Shown: piece by piece, positions 49,901 through 58,280 of the stretch
Layout of the letters: each line of letters begins with the position of its first letter
Position numbering within the stretch: the stretch's first letter is position 1
Assembly (NCBI GenBank): GCA_934271065.1
Contig: CAKQQQ010000001.1
Location: 1 to 64,000 of the forward strand
Source of the DNA: an uncultured Clostridia bacterium
Lineage (GTDB): Bacteria; Bacillota; Clostridia; Christensenellales; Borkfalkiaceae
DNA: 64,000 nucleotides
Direction: 5' to 3'
The notes under the pieces: generated by a model
The model's database searches: none
What the model saw: the letters and a program-made list of their open reading frames with translations, nothing else
What the model was told of the DNA's origin: nothing
Position numbers and translations under genes: made by a program

Positions 49901-51142
49901 CGCCCGAGTGTTGCGTTCCACCTTGCATTTTACGTTGGTTTTAATAACCGCTTTTTGTAAAATATCGTCCTTGAATTCGGCGTATCGGTTATGGTGGAAT
50001 TTATATAAATCATTCCTTAATCCGAACAGGTCGCAACCCGTTTTTTTCAGTTGACTGAAAGTCTTTTCGTATATGCCTTTAATCTTGTCTTCGGCTTGTT
50101 TAAGCACTTGGCGCGAAATCTCTTCCGTGGTAAAAAGTTTACTTACTTCTTCGCTTTTATTCAGGTCTTCGACGTGGCATTTAAGAACCAGATCGATCTG
50201 GTACACGGGCGTTCCGTCCATTCTCAGCCTGAACTTTTTCTTCTCTTCGTCAATGCCGAGCGTCATCGCGTAAGGCTTGCCGTCGATCATTGCGTTTTCA
50301 AGGTCGAAATAGGTGTCTTTCGTCCTATGCCTGGTTATATTGAAAAATAACGCCTGTTCTTCGTCGAGTTTTCCGACCTTTATTCCGTTTTGAAAAATCA
50401 GCGTTTCGGTACAGTCGAATATTTTTTGTCCGCCGCCTTGCGAACCGCCGCCGTTTTCCGAACCGCCGCCTTGCGAACCGCCGCCGCTTTCGCCGTTACT
50501 TTTTTCGCCGCCGCCTTGCCCCGCGCCCGGGTTGTCCGCGTTCGCGTTTACTTCTTTTATAAGCGGCATATACGAACTGCGCGATTTCGAGAAGTAACCT
50601 TTACTGAAATCTTTAACGTTCGTAAAAGAAATGCGGTCGAGTTTGGCAAGATCTTTTACGAGAATTTTCTCGATCGCGAACGCGGGTACGGAGTCGAGCG
50701 GAGTCGTTGCGGCAAGCACGTCTTTCGCCTTGCCGTCGCTCGCGACGAGCAGCGACGAGTCGGGTATTTTGTCCGTTCGGTTAAAGTAATCTATAAAGGT
50801 CATCACGTCGCCTTCAAGCGCGTCGTTGCCGATGACTATCAGATTGCAGAAGGCGAGCAGGGGATACCACCCCGTCGTAACGCCTATATCGTCTACGGCG
50901 TCGGCAAGCGTCTTGCCTTTACCCGTTACCGTCGCGCCGGAATTGCTTGTAGACGAGTCCGTCGCTTGCGGAATGGCTATTTGCGCCGTTACTTCGTATT
51001 CCTTTTCGTTTTTATCAACGCCGAGCGCGACTATGATAGCGGTTTTCTCCACGTCGATAACGCCGAAATCGCTCGTTAAAAAAAGCGCGAGCGCAAGTAT
51101 TATGAGAATGGGTAAAAATTTAGACCTTAGAAATTTTTTCAC
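49898..51142 (-). CDS. gerAC: Ger(x)C-family spore germination protein, non-lipidated
   Basis: 414 residues from GTG at 51142 (AAAGGAG eight bases upstream; a TTG at 51163 is further up). One hydrophobic N-terminal segment ends ALALFLTSDFGVIDVEKTAI. In most GerAC proteins a lipobox Cys and W-D occur just there (GCWD), but no Cys is present here, so lipid anchoring seems lost and a signal anchor is likely. The rest has the three-domain GerC shape: GVDKNEKEYEVTAQIAIPQ, then a Gly/Ser/Asn-rich insert of about 35 residues near 215-245. GerC is the outer subunit of nutrient germinant receptors. The gene overlaps gerAB by 23 bases. Confidence 0.85.
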   Translation of the reverse strand: MKKFLRSKFLPILIILALALFLTSDFGVIDVEKTAIIVALGVDKNEKEYEVTAQIAIPQATDSSTSNSGATVTGKGKTLADAVDDIGVTTGWYPLLAFCNLIVIGNDALEGDVMTFIDYFNRTDKIPDSSLLVASDGKAKDVLAATTPLDSVPAFAIEKILVKDLAKLDRISFTNVKDFSKGYFSKSRSSYMPLIKEVNANADNPGAGQGGGEKSNGESGGGSQGGGSENGGGSQGGGQKIFDCTETLIFQNGIKVGKLDEEQALFFNITRHRTKDTYFDLENAMIDGKPYAMTLGIDEEKKKFRLRMDGTPVYQIDLVLKCHVEDLNKSEEVSKLFTTEEISRQVLKQAEDKIKGIYEKTFSQLKKTGCDLFGLRNDLYKFHHNRYAEFKDDILQKAVIKTNVKCKVERNTRA

Positions 51143-52217
51143 GGATTTTACTCCTTTTCGCAAAAACGCATATAAGCGGAATCGCGTACGCCGCGACGAA
51201 GTAGCCCCATATTGCTTTAGCGCTTAAAAAGCGGAACACTTCGATGAAATAATCGTGCGCGACGAGCAACGACAGCAACATCGTTCCGTTGACGACGAAC
51301 ACGGGTATGAGTTTGTTTTTAATATCGAAAGTAACTTCCAGCGCGTATGAAGCAAATACGAAGGGTGTCGCCACGTTAAACGCGCATACGAACGCGAACA
51401 CGAACCCCGCAACGTAGTCGATGCGACCTATATTCGATAACGCAACGTTGCTTTTCCCTATCTGAATAGGCGAAAAGAACTGCCTTTCGGTTATCGCGCC
51501 GAACTCTCCGTAAAGAATAATCGAGTAAACTATCGTAATCAGAGCCATAACCGCGTACGAGCATAAAATTTTTCGCTTGTACGCCTTTTCTTTTTTGAAT
51601 CTTCCGATTAAAAACAGTATATATACCCCGTCGAAATACCATACGAAAGTGTTTTTAGCGCCGCGCAGTATTTTACCTATCGGCACGCCGACCACGGGCA
51701 ACAATTCCGTCAGATCGGTAAGGGGAACGGCGAGCGCGAGCAGGGTAACTATCCCGAACGCCGCCGCCCATACGGTTACGTCCGCGCAACGCGCCACGGA
51801 CTTTATCCCTTTGTAGCAGAAAAACGAAGAAAACAAGAAAAATCCGAGAAACGTAAACACCGACGGCGCGGTTTCGTAAAGGGCAATTTCTATATAGTTT
51901 TTCTGTTCGACGAGCGGAATGAACCCCTTTAGCAAAAAGAATAAAAAGAAGATAAAATATACGATTTTTGCGAATATTTTACCGAATGCGCCGTAAAGAA
52001 TTTCGTAAAAAGTCAGCCCGTCGAATTTTTCCGACAGCCATAACGCGAATAATAAAAACGCACCGTCCGCCAAAAAGTTTATCAGCGACGAAATCCATAA
52101 CGCTTCGTCGGCGTACTTCGCGCTCAACGCCGGCGCGACTATCATTTTTCCCATAGCGCAACCCGAAACGAGCATAAAACAAATTTGTCTGACGCAGATA
52201 TTATTTTGTCGTTGCAT
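51120..52217 (-). CDS. gerAB: Spore germination permease GerAB
   Basis: 365 residues with about ten membrane helices. It begins with QICFMLVSGCAMGKMIV and AKYADEALWISSLINF, typical of the endospore germination permease family (APC superfamily). It is the ligand-binding and channel-linked subunit of a nutrient receptor in the spore inner membrane. It overlaps both neighbours (gerAA by 17 bases, gerAC by 23), so the three subunits are translated together. Confidence 0.9.
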   Translation of the reverse strand: MQRQNNICVRQICFMLVSGCAMGKMIVAPALSAKYADEALWISSLINFLADGAFLLFALWLSEKFDGLTFYEILYGAFGKIFAKIVYFIFFLFFLLKGFIPLVEQKNYIEIALYETAPSVFTFLGFFLFSSFFCYKGIKSVARCADVTVWAAAFGIVTLLALAVPLTDLTELLPVVGVPIGKILRGAKNTFVWYFDGVYILFLIGRFKKEKAYKRKILCSYAVMALITIVYSIILYGEFGAITERQFFSPIQIGKSNVALSNIGRIDYVAGFVFAFVCAFNVATPFVFASYALEVTFDIKNKLIPVFVVNGTMLLSLLVAHDYFIEVFRFLSAKAIWGYFVAAYAIPLICVFAKRSKIREKISKV

Positions 52218-53640
52218 TTTGTCTCCTTTTGTTTTTAGGGTTAAAGGCGAACGGTCTGAACGGCATCGAAGTGACGTCCGACATATAAATTCCGTCCTGT
52301 AAATCGTTCGGGATAAGCGGGGAATACGGCGCGACGTAAGGCACCCCGTAATTTTCGGTGGTGCATAGATAGCATACTATAAACGCTTCGATAAGCACGA
52401 TGCCGTAACCGCCTATCGAGCCCGCGGCGAGCAGCACTATAAACCGCAGCAGCGACGTGGTTTCGGTAAGTTCCGGCACGGTATAAATGCTTATACCCGA
52501 CATAGCCATAATAAGAAGCGCGGGCGTGGAAACAAGCCCTGCGTTGACGGCGGTTTCGCCGAGAACGAGCGCGCCTACGATCGCGATAGCCATACCGACG
52601 TATTTGGGCATTCGTATACTCGTCTCGTTCAGTATTTCGAATATCAGCAGAAGGAAAAACATTTCAAGGCTCGGCGAAAACGGAATACCTTTAATGCTGT
52701 TTACTATCGTAAGCAAAAAATTCAGCGGGATAAGTTGCAGGTGGAATAGTTCCGCGGCGACGAACAGACCGGGCAGAAACACCGAAAAGAATATGGCGAA
52801 CAACCTTAAAAATCGCACGAGATTAGCCCTGTAATGCGAGATATAATAATCTTCCGCCGTCTGGAAGTCTTCTATAAGCAGGTACGGCAACGTTATCGCG
52901 AAAGGCGAGCCGTCCACCAGTACGCCTATCCTGCCTTCGAGCATTTTTTCTATCAGTACGTCGGGGCGCTCGGTCGTTCCGACCTGTTTGAAAAGCGAGT
53001 TTTTCCGCTCGTTCAGCATTTTCGCGACGTACGAAGTGTCGGGCACGCCGTCTATATCTATGCTTTTCAATTTTTTGCGTACCTTGTTTACGAGTGTTTC
53101 GTCGGTTATTCCGTCAATCGATAACAGCGCGACGTCCGTCGAAGTATATTTGCCTATTCTCATCGTTTCGATTTTCAGCGCGGGGGTTTTAAGGTATCTT
53201 CTTACCAGACTGAGATTCGTTTTAATCGATTCGATAAACCCGTTTCTCGGTCCGCGTATAGCAAGTTCGGTCGGCGGTTCTTCGATAGAACGCACTGCGA
53301 ATTTTTTAAGGTCGACGGCAATCCCGCCGCATTTTCCGTCGATAAATATCAGCGTCGAGCCGTGTAATATTTCGTCGACGGCGGCGCGCATTTCGGTTAC
53401 GGGTTTAACGTTTGCCGCCGCGATTTTTTTCGCCGCGGTTTTCATACCGCCCTTAATTTCGGAATTTTTAAGCGGAACTATCACTTCGAGACCGAGCATT
53501 TCTCTGTCGGTTATCGAGTCGACGTACACCGCGAGCGCGTCGGAATTTCCCGCAGTAAAGCGAAAAAACACGACGTCGTCGCTCGGCAGCAACGCTTTAA
53601 GAATTTTTTGCGTGGAAGATAGCGATTTTCCGATATTCAT
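52201..53640 (-). CDS. gerAA: Spore germination receptor subunit GerAA
   Basis: 479 residues. The N-terminal 250 residues are soluble (REMLGLEVIVPL, then AIRGPRNGFIESIKTNLSLVRR, the common GerA motif). Four or five membrane helices follow near 290-440, with FLPGLFVAAELFHLQLIP, IGGYGIVLIEAFI and GVPYVAPYSPL at the end. GerA subunits assemble into pentamers that act as germinant-gated ion channels. It heads the gerAA-AB-AC operon. A forespore-type promoter candidate lies just upstream. Confidence 0.92.
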   Translation of the reverse strand: MNIGKSLSSTQKILKALLPSDDVVFFRFTAGNSDALAVYVDSITDREMLGLEVIVPLKNSEIKGGMKTAAKKIAAANVKPVTEMRAAVDEILHGSTLIFIDGKCGGIAVDLKKFAVRSIEEPPTELAIRGPRNGFIESIKTNLSLVRRYLKTPALKIETMRIGKYTSTDVALLSIDGITDETLVNKVRKKLKSIDIDGVPDTSYVAKMLNERKNSLFKQVGTTERPDVLIEKMLEGRIGVLVDGSPFAITLPYLLIEDFQTAEDYYISHYRANLVRFLRLFAIFFSVFLPGLFVAAELFHLQLIPLNFLLTIVNSIKGIPFSPSLEMFFLLLIFEILNETSIRMPKYVGMAIAIVGALVLGETAVNAGLVSTPALLIMAMSGISIYTVPELTETTSLLRFIVLLAAGSIGGYGIVLIEAFIVCYLCTTENYGVPYVAPYSPLIPNDLQDGIYMSDVTSMPFRPFAFNPKNKRRQNATTK

Positions 53641-53645
53641 ACGAA

Positions 53646-53674
53646 GAGTATCGCTAAACCTTTGATAATTATGT
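53646..53674 (-). promoter_or_regulatory. Possible sigma-G-like promoter of gerAA
   Basis: On the minus strand ACATA (53674-53670), 17-base spacer, GATACTC (53652-53646). This resembles the forespore pattern G-M-ATR and CATACTA at 4 of 5 and 5 of 7 positions. It lies five bases before the ATG. Weak evidence, supported mainly by the usual forespore timing of gerA operons. Confidence 0.25.
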
Positions 53675-53710
53675 AAATTTTATATAAAATTAGCAAAATA
53701 CGAAAAACCC

Positions 53711-53732
53711 GTTTTAAGTCTTGACTTAAAAC
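53711..53732. promoter_or_regulatory. Perfect 22-bp palindrome over the kinase promoter
   Basis: GTTTTAAGTC, TT, GACTTAAAAC. The right half covers the -35 box (TTGACT) of the promoter below, so a bound dimer would block RNA polymerase. It lies between the divergent gerAA and kinase genes. Confidence 0.55.
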
Positions 53733-53749
53733 GCTGCGGCGGCTAAAAT
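53721..53749 (+). promoter_or_regulatory. Promoter of the NahK-like gene
   Basis: TTGACT (53721-53726), 17-base spacer, TAAAAT (53744-53749), then AAAGGAG before ATG at 53771. Confidence 0.7.
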
Positions 53750-53770
53750 ACTTTCGAAAGGAGAATTGTT

Positions 53771-54859
53771 ATGGATTTTGCAAAACTTTTGAGTAATTTT
53801 GAGATCGGCGGCGAATTCGTCTCTTGCGAGCCTTACGGCAGCGGGCTTATAAACAGAACTTACGCCGCGGTATTCAACGAAGGCGGGAAGAGAAAGAGAT
53901 ATATCGTTCAGCGTATAAACACCGTCCTTTTCAAAAACGTCGACGGGCTGATGAATAACATACGTCTCGTTACCGAGTTCAACCGCGCCGAAATCGAAAA
54001 ACGCAACGGCGATCCCGACCGTGAAAGTTTAACGCTCGTCTTTACCAAAGACGGTAAGCCGTATTACCGCGCGGAAAACGGAGACTGTTATCGCGTTTAC
54101 GTTTTCATCGAAGACGCGAAGGGTTACGACGTCGTCGAAAAACCCGAGCATTTTTACGAGAGTGCGGTCGCTTTCGGTAAATTCGCAATGCTTCTCGACA
54201 GATTCGACAGCAGTAAACTTTTTGAAGTGTTGCCCGATTTTCATAACACCGTAAAAAGATTTGCGAATTTCAGAAAATCGCTCGAAGCGGATAAATTCAA
54301 CCGCGCGAAAGACGTGAAAAAAGAAATCGAATTCGCGCTCGCGCACGAGAATATAACTCATAAAATAGTCGATCTTCTCGCAAGCGGAAAAATGCCTTCG
54401 AGAGTTACTCATAACGACACCAAACTCAATAACGTTCTTATCGATACGAGAACAGATAAGGCGATTTGCGTAATCGATCTCGACACTATGATGTCGGGCA
54501 GCGTATGTTACGATTACGGCGATTCCATTCGTTTCGGCTGTAACCCATGTCTCGAAGACACGCCCGAAACCGACAAAGTCGTGTTCGATATGCCGCTGTT
54601 TGAGACCTATACGCAGGGTTATTTAAGCGTTTTCGGCGACACCATAACCAAACTCGAACGCGAAAACCTGCCTATGGGCGCAATACTTATGACTTACGAA
54701 TGCGGTATCAGATTCCTTACCGACTATCTCGACGGGGACGTATATTTCAGAAAAACCCGCGAAGGTCAGAATATCGACAGAACCCGTTCTCAATTCAAAC
54801 TCGTCTCCGATATGGAATCGCGTTACGACGAAATGCTTAAAATAGTCGATAAGTATTGA
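53771..54859 (+). CDS. Phosphotransferase, NahK-like sugar 1-kinase
   Basis: 362 residues, SD AAAGGAG. The N-terminus GGEFVSCEPYGSGLINRTYA, then RYIVQRINTVLFKNVDGLMNNI, is very close to my memory of N-acetylhexosamine 1-kinase (NahK). The catalytic loop is THNDTKLNNVLID near 216-228 and the metal Asp is in VIDLDTMMSG near 236-245. NahK adds phosphate to C1 of GlcNAc or GalNAc in the lacto-N-biose pathway, where GH112 supplies galactose 1-phosphate. A GH112 gene is 30 kb away, so a functional link is only an inference. No GalT or GalE gene is adjacent. Confidence 0.75.
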   Translation: MDFAKLLSNFEIGGEFVSCEPYGSGLINRTYAAVFNEGGKRKRYIVQRINTVLFKNVDGLMNNIRLVTEFNRAEIEKRNGDPDRESLTLVFTKDGKPYYRAENGDCYRVYVFIEDAKGYDVVEKPEHFYESAVAFGKFAMLLDRFDSSKLFEVLPDFHNTVKRFANFRKSLEADKFNRAKDVKKEIEFALAHENITHKIVDLLASGKMPSRVTHNDTKLNNVLIDTRTDKAICVIDLDTMMSGSVCYDYGDSIRFGCNPCLEDTPETDKVVFDMPLFETYTQGYLSVFGDTITKLERENLPMGAILMTYECGIRFLTDYLDGDVYFRKTREGQNIDRTRSQFKLVSDMESRYDEMLKIVDKY

Positions 54860-54909
54860 TATGGAATTAAAAGACGATTAAAATCGGTTACAAAATCGGT
54901 AAAAAAAAG

Positions 54910-54949
54910 AAAAGCGCGCCTTGATTTTTCACGGCGCGCGTGTTATAAT
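54910..54949 (-). terminator. Minus-strand terminator shape around the PHP-gene promoter
   Basis: GCGCGCC (54914-54920) pairs with GGCGCGC (54933-54939). On the minus strand it runs into a long T-tract (plus-strand A-run 54898-54913). No minus-strand gene leads to it, so it may stop antisense transcripts or act on the plus strand as an RNA hairpin. Confidence 0.4.
54921..54949 (+). promoter_or_regulatory. Promoter of the PHP gene
   Basis: TTGATT (54921-54926), 17-base spacer, perfect TATAAT (54944-54949), then AGGAG before ATG at 54974. The -35 box lies in the loop of the hairpin just described. Confidence 0.75.
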
Positions 54950-54973
54950 GTAGGCGATCAGGAGACCATATAT

Positions 54974-56239
54974 ATGTTACAGTTATTTCCGAGAGTAATA
55001 CCTGCCGGTAAAAAGACCGCGCTCGTCATAAGCGGCGACGAGCTTAAAGGCAAACGTAAAATATACGTTGCGGCGCAATCTACCGAGATTTATAACGTGC
55101 CGCATTGCGAAAAGTATTTTATAGACGAAGACAAACGCTATAAATTTTCCGCCGTGGCGGTAAAGGGCGGCAAAGCCGAATTCGAATTTACCCCCGTAGG
55201 CGAGCAGAAACACAGAATCTACGTCGATACGGGTTCGAGACGGATCACTTTCGAAGTCTTCTCGCTTGAACAAGACCTTTACGAATTAAATCCGTATAAG
55301 GGCGATACCCATATGCACTCTACCGAATCGGACGGGTTGTTCACGCCCGCCGAAGTCGTCGCGGCGTATTACGAACGCGGTTACGACTATATCGCCATAA
55401 CCGATCATCATAAATATCGCGGTTCGGAGAAGATCGCGAAGACCGTCGATAAAATCGCCAAGCGGTTTAAGGTATATCCGGGCGAAGAAGTACATAATCG
55501 CGGAATGGGTTATTTCCACATAATCAATTTCGGCGGCTCGGACAGCGTCAACGAGATCATTCTTGCCGATACCGACGGCGTTTTCGCTTCGGTTACCGCC
55601 GATGCGGAACGGCTTAAAAAAGAATACTCTTTACCCGACTATGTAGACGCGAAAGAGTTTGCGTTCCGTAAATGGGTTTCGGATAAAATCCGCGAATTCG
55701 GCGGTGTCAGCGTGCTGTGCCACCCTTACTGGGACGCGTACGGCGAGTATAATATGCAGACGCCTATGCTCGAAACGCTTTTGAAAAACGGCGTTTACGA
55801 CGCGTTTGAAGTGGTCGACGACGACGATAAAACGGGCAACGGCGTAAATTTGCAGGTCGCTATGTATAACGAACTGCGCGCCGACGGCGTTAAAATACCC
55901 ATAGTCGGCGCGTCGGACTGTCATAACGTCGTGTCCGAACTTTTCGATAAATTTTTCACTTATGCGTTCGCAAAGGACGTCGGCGACGTAAAGAACGCCG
56001 TTAAAGATTTCAAGTCCGTCGCGGTGGAAAGAATCGGCAACGAATACAGGGTGTACGGTCCGTTCAGACTCGTGCGCTACGCGAGATTTTTAACCGATAA
56101 TTTCGAAAGCGGAATGGCAGAGATAAGAAAGGGCGTCGCGGGCAAGGTTGAAGAGATCATCAAAAAGCGCGACGGCTCGGCTATGGCAAAAATCGAAGAA
56201 CCCGCCGAAAATTTCAGAAAAGCGTTTTTCGGCAGATAA
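54974..56239 (+). CDS. PHP-domain metal-dependent phosphoesterase
   Basis: 421 residues, SD AGGAG. The first 100 residues are a beta-rich domain. The PHP domain follows with its four metal-binding motifs: GDTHMHSTESDG near 113-124, ITDHHKY, EEVHNRG, CHPYWDAYG and GASDCHN. PHP enzymes hydrolyse phosphate esters, often of nucleotides or sugars; the exact substrate is not given by the sequence. The beta domain plus PHP layout resembles proteins in sugar or glycan gene clusters. An MFS carrier gene follows 15 bases later, which hints at a phosphorylated metabolite handled by both (inference). Confidence 0.8.
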   Translation: MLQLFPRVIPAGKKTALVISGDELKGKRKIYVAAQSTEIYNVPHCEKYFIDEDKRYKFSAVAVKGGKAEFEFTPVGEQKHRIYVDTGSRRITFEVFSLEQDLYELNPYKGDTHMHSTESDGLFTPAEVVAAYYERGYDYIAITDHHKYRGSEKIAKTVDKIAKRFKVYPGEEVHNRGMGYFHIINFGGSDSVNEIILADTDGVFASVTADAERLKKEYSLPDYVDAKEFAFRKWVSDKIREFGGVSVLCHPYWDAYGEYNMQTPMLETLLKNGVYDAFEVVDDDDKTGNGVNLQVAMYNELRADGVKIPIVGASDCHNVVSELFDKFFTYAFAKDVGDVKNAVKDFKSVAVERIGNEYRVYGPFRLVRYARFLTDNFESGMAEIRKGVAGKVEEIIKKRDGSAMAKIEEPAENFRKAFFGR

Positions 56240-56254
56240 CGGAATACGACGGAA

Positions 56255-57511
56255 ATGTCAGAAAAAAACAAAACTTGTAAAATTCGCGATAAAAGACAAT
56301 TACTGCTCGTCGCGCTTTGCTGGGCGGTATATACGGCGAGTTATCTCGGCAAATACTGCTTTAACGCCAACATCGAAAGTATCGGAAGGCGTTTTTCGGT
56401 CAACAATGCGTCCGTCGGTCTGGTCGGAACGTGCTTTTTCTTCGCGTATGGCGCGGGGCAGGTAATAAACGGCGTTTTTTGTAAAAAATACGATATGCGT
56501 CTCGTCGTGTTCGCGTCGCTTATCGCTTCTGCGGCGTGCAACGCGTTTATGGCTTTCAGCGAGAACTTTTCGGCGTTTAAGTACGTCTGGTTTATAAACG
56601 GAGCGGCTTTATCCGTACTCTGGCCCACGCTTATCAGACTACTGTCGGAATCCATCGACGACGAATATTCTCCGCGCGCGGTTATAGTAATGGGTACTAC
56701 CGTTGCGGTAGGCACGTTTCTCGCGTACGGAATATCCGCGCTGTTCAACGCCGTCGTAAAAGACGGAACTTGTTATAAATATTCCTTTCTCGTCGCGGTG
56801 GCGGTAATGCCGGTGCTTGCCGCGGTATGGCTCGTTTCGTATAACAAACTTGCCCGCGCGGCAAAAGACGACGGTCAAGAAGTCGCGGCGTATAAACCGC
56901 CCGAACCCGAGCGTAAAGGTCTCGGCGCGGCGATGACGGTTACCATATCCGTTCTTGCCGTTTTCGCGGTAATTACCAACCTTGTCAAGGACGGGTTTAC
57001 TACCTGGATACCTAAAATTCTGTCCGACGTATATAACACGCCCGATTATTTAAGCATACTTTTAACCCTTGCGCTGCCGATTTTCGCGCTGTTCGGAACG
57101 GCGCTTGCTGTGGCGATGAACAAAGGGATTAAAGATCTTATTACCATCTGCTGGATATTATTTGCGGGCATAACGTCGCTTATAGGCGTAGTGCTGTCTA
57201 CGATAGAAGTCAGCGCGGCGATAATGCTCGTGTCGCTGTCCGTCGTGTCGCTTATGACGTCGGCGATAAATAACGTCATCACGAGTATGTTTCCGCTGTA
57301 CTATAAAGACGAAGTCAATTCGGGAATGTGCGCGGGCGTGCTTAACGGTTTTTGCTATATCGGCAGTACGATAAGTTCGTACGGGCTGGGCGCGTTATCC
57401 GACGCTTACGGCTGGAACGCCGTGTTTATTCTGCTTTGCTCGGCAAGCGCGTTTTGCTTTTTGACGGGCGTTATCAAAAATTTGGTGGACAGAATAAAAA
57501 ACAAACGCTGA
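56255..57511 (+). CDS. MFS transporter, organophosphate:phosphate antiporter-like
   Basis: 418 residues with about 12 membrane helices. The beginning, TASYLGKYCFNANIESIGRRF, then GLVGTCFFFAYGAGQVINGVFC, fits the GlpT/UhpT group of MFS antiporters (Y-x-x-R/K-x-N, then G-x-x-x-F-x-x-Y-x-x-G-Q). That family exchanges phosphate esters for phosphate, which would match the preceding PHP phosphoesterase. The substrate is not determined here. A cytoplasmic loop near 205-220 is rich in charged residues. Confidence 0.75.
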   Translation: MSEKNKTCKIRDKRQLLLVALCWAVYTASYLGKYCFNANIESIGRRFSVNNASVGLVGTCFFFAYGAGQVINGVFCKKYDMRLVVFASLIASAACNAFMAFSENFSAFKYVWFINGAALSVLWPTLIRLLSESIDDEYSPRAVIVMGTTVAVGTFLAYGISALFNAVVKDGTCYKYSFLVAVAVMPVLAAVWLVSYNKLARAAKDDGQEVAAYKPPEPERKGLGAAMTVTISVLAVFAVITNLVKDGFTTWIPKILSDVYNTPDYLSILLTLALPIFALFGTALAVAMNKGIKDLITICWILFAGITSLIGVVLSTIEVSAAIMLVSLSVVSLMTSAINNVITSMFPLYYKDEVNSGMCAGVLNGFCYIGSTISSYGLGALSDAYGWNAVFILLCSASAFCFLTGVIKNLVDRIKNKR

Positions 57512-57566
57512 AATAACGGGCGTGTCATCTCAATGGGCGAACCGATCCCGAAAAGGAGAAACGAGT

Positions 57567-58280
57567 ATGCTTGAAATCAGAAACTTAACCAAACGCTACG
57601 GCGAAAAGACGGCGGTCGACGATTTGTCGCTTACCATACGCGGCGGCGAAATTTACGGGTTTATCGGTCATAACGGCGCGGGTAAAACGACGACGCTCAA
57701 AGCCGTGTGCGGGCTGATCGACTTTGACGGCGGCGATATTTTAATAGGCGGCGAGTCTATAAAACGCAATCCCTTAGCCTGTAAAAGAAAATTCGCCTAT
57801 ATACCCGACGATCCGTCGTTGTACGAGTTTATGACGGGTATGCAGTATCTCGACTTCGTTGCGGACGTGTTCGGCGTCGGTAAAGAAGAACGGCTTAAAA
57901 AAATCGAATACTACGGCGAGAAATTCGCTTTAACCAAAGATTTAGGCTCGGCGATAGGTACGTATTCGCACGGAATGAAGCAAAAACTCGCCGTAATATC
58001 GGCGTGGATACACGATCCCGAACTCGTCGTAATGGACGAACCGTTCGTAGGGCTCGATCCCGTCGCCTCGCACGCGATAAAAGAGATGATGCGCGAACTT
58101 TGCGATAACGGCGGCGCGATTTTCTTTTCTACGCACGTTCTCGAAGTGGCTGAAAAGTTGTGCGATAAAATAGCGATAATCAAGGGCGGCAAACTCGTAA
58201 GGAGCGGTACGGTGGAAGAAGTGAAGGGCGACGCGTCGCTCGAATCCGTCTTTCTCGAACTCGAAGAAGCCGATGCTTAA
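57567..58280 (+). CDS. ABC transporter ATP-binding protein
   Basis: 237 residues from ATG at 57567 (AAAGGAG seven bases upstream). Walker A GHNGAGKTTTLKA near 35-47, signature YSHGMKQKLAVI near 132-143, Walker B LVVMDEPFVGLDP near 152-164, and the switch His in FFSTHVLE. It belongs to the ABC-2/CcmA-like exporter ATPases. It overlaps the permease gene by eight bases. Substrate unknown. Confidence 0.9.
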   Translation: MLEIRNLTKRYGEKTAVDDLSLTIRGGEIYGFIGHNGAGKTTTLKAVCGLIDFDGGDILIGGESIKRNPLACKRKFAYIPDDPSLYEFMTGMQYLDFVADVFGVGKEERLKKIEYYGEKFALTKDLGSAIGTYSHGMKQKLAVISAWIHDPELVVMDEPFVGLDPVASHAIKEMMRELCDNGGAIFFSTHVLEVAEKLCDKIAIIKGGKLVRSGTVEEVKGDASLESVFLELEEADA

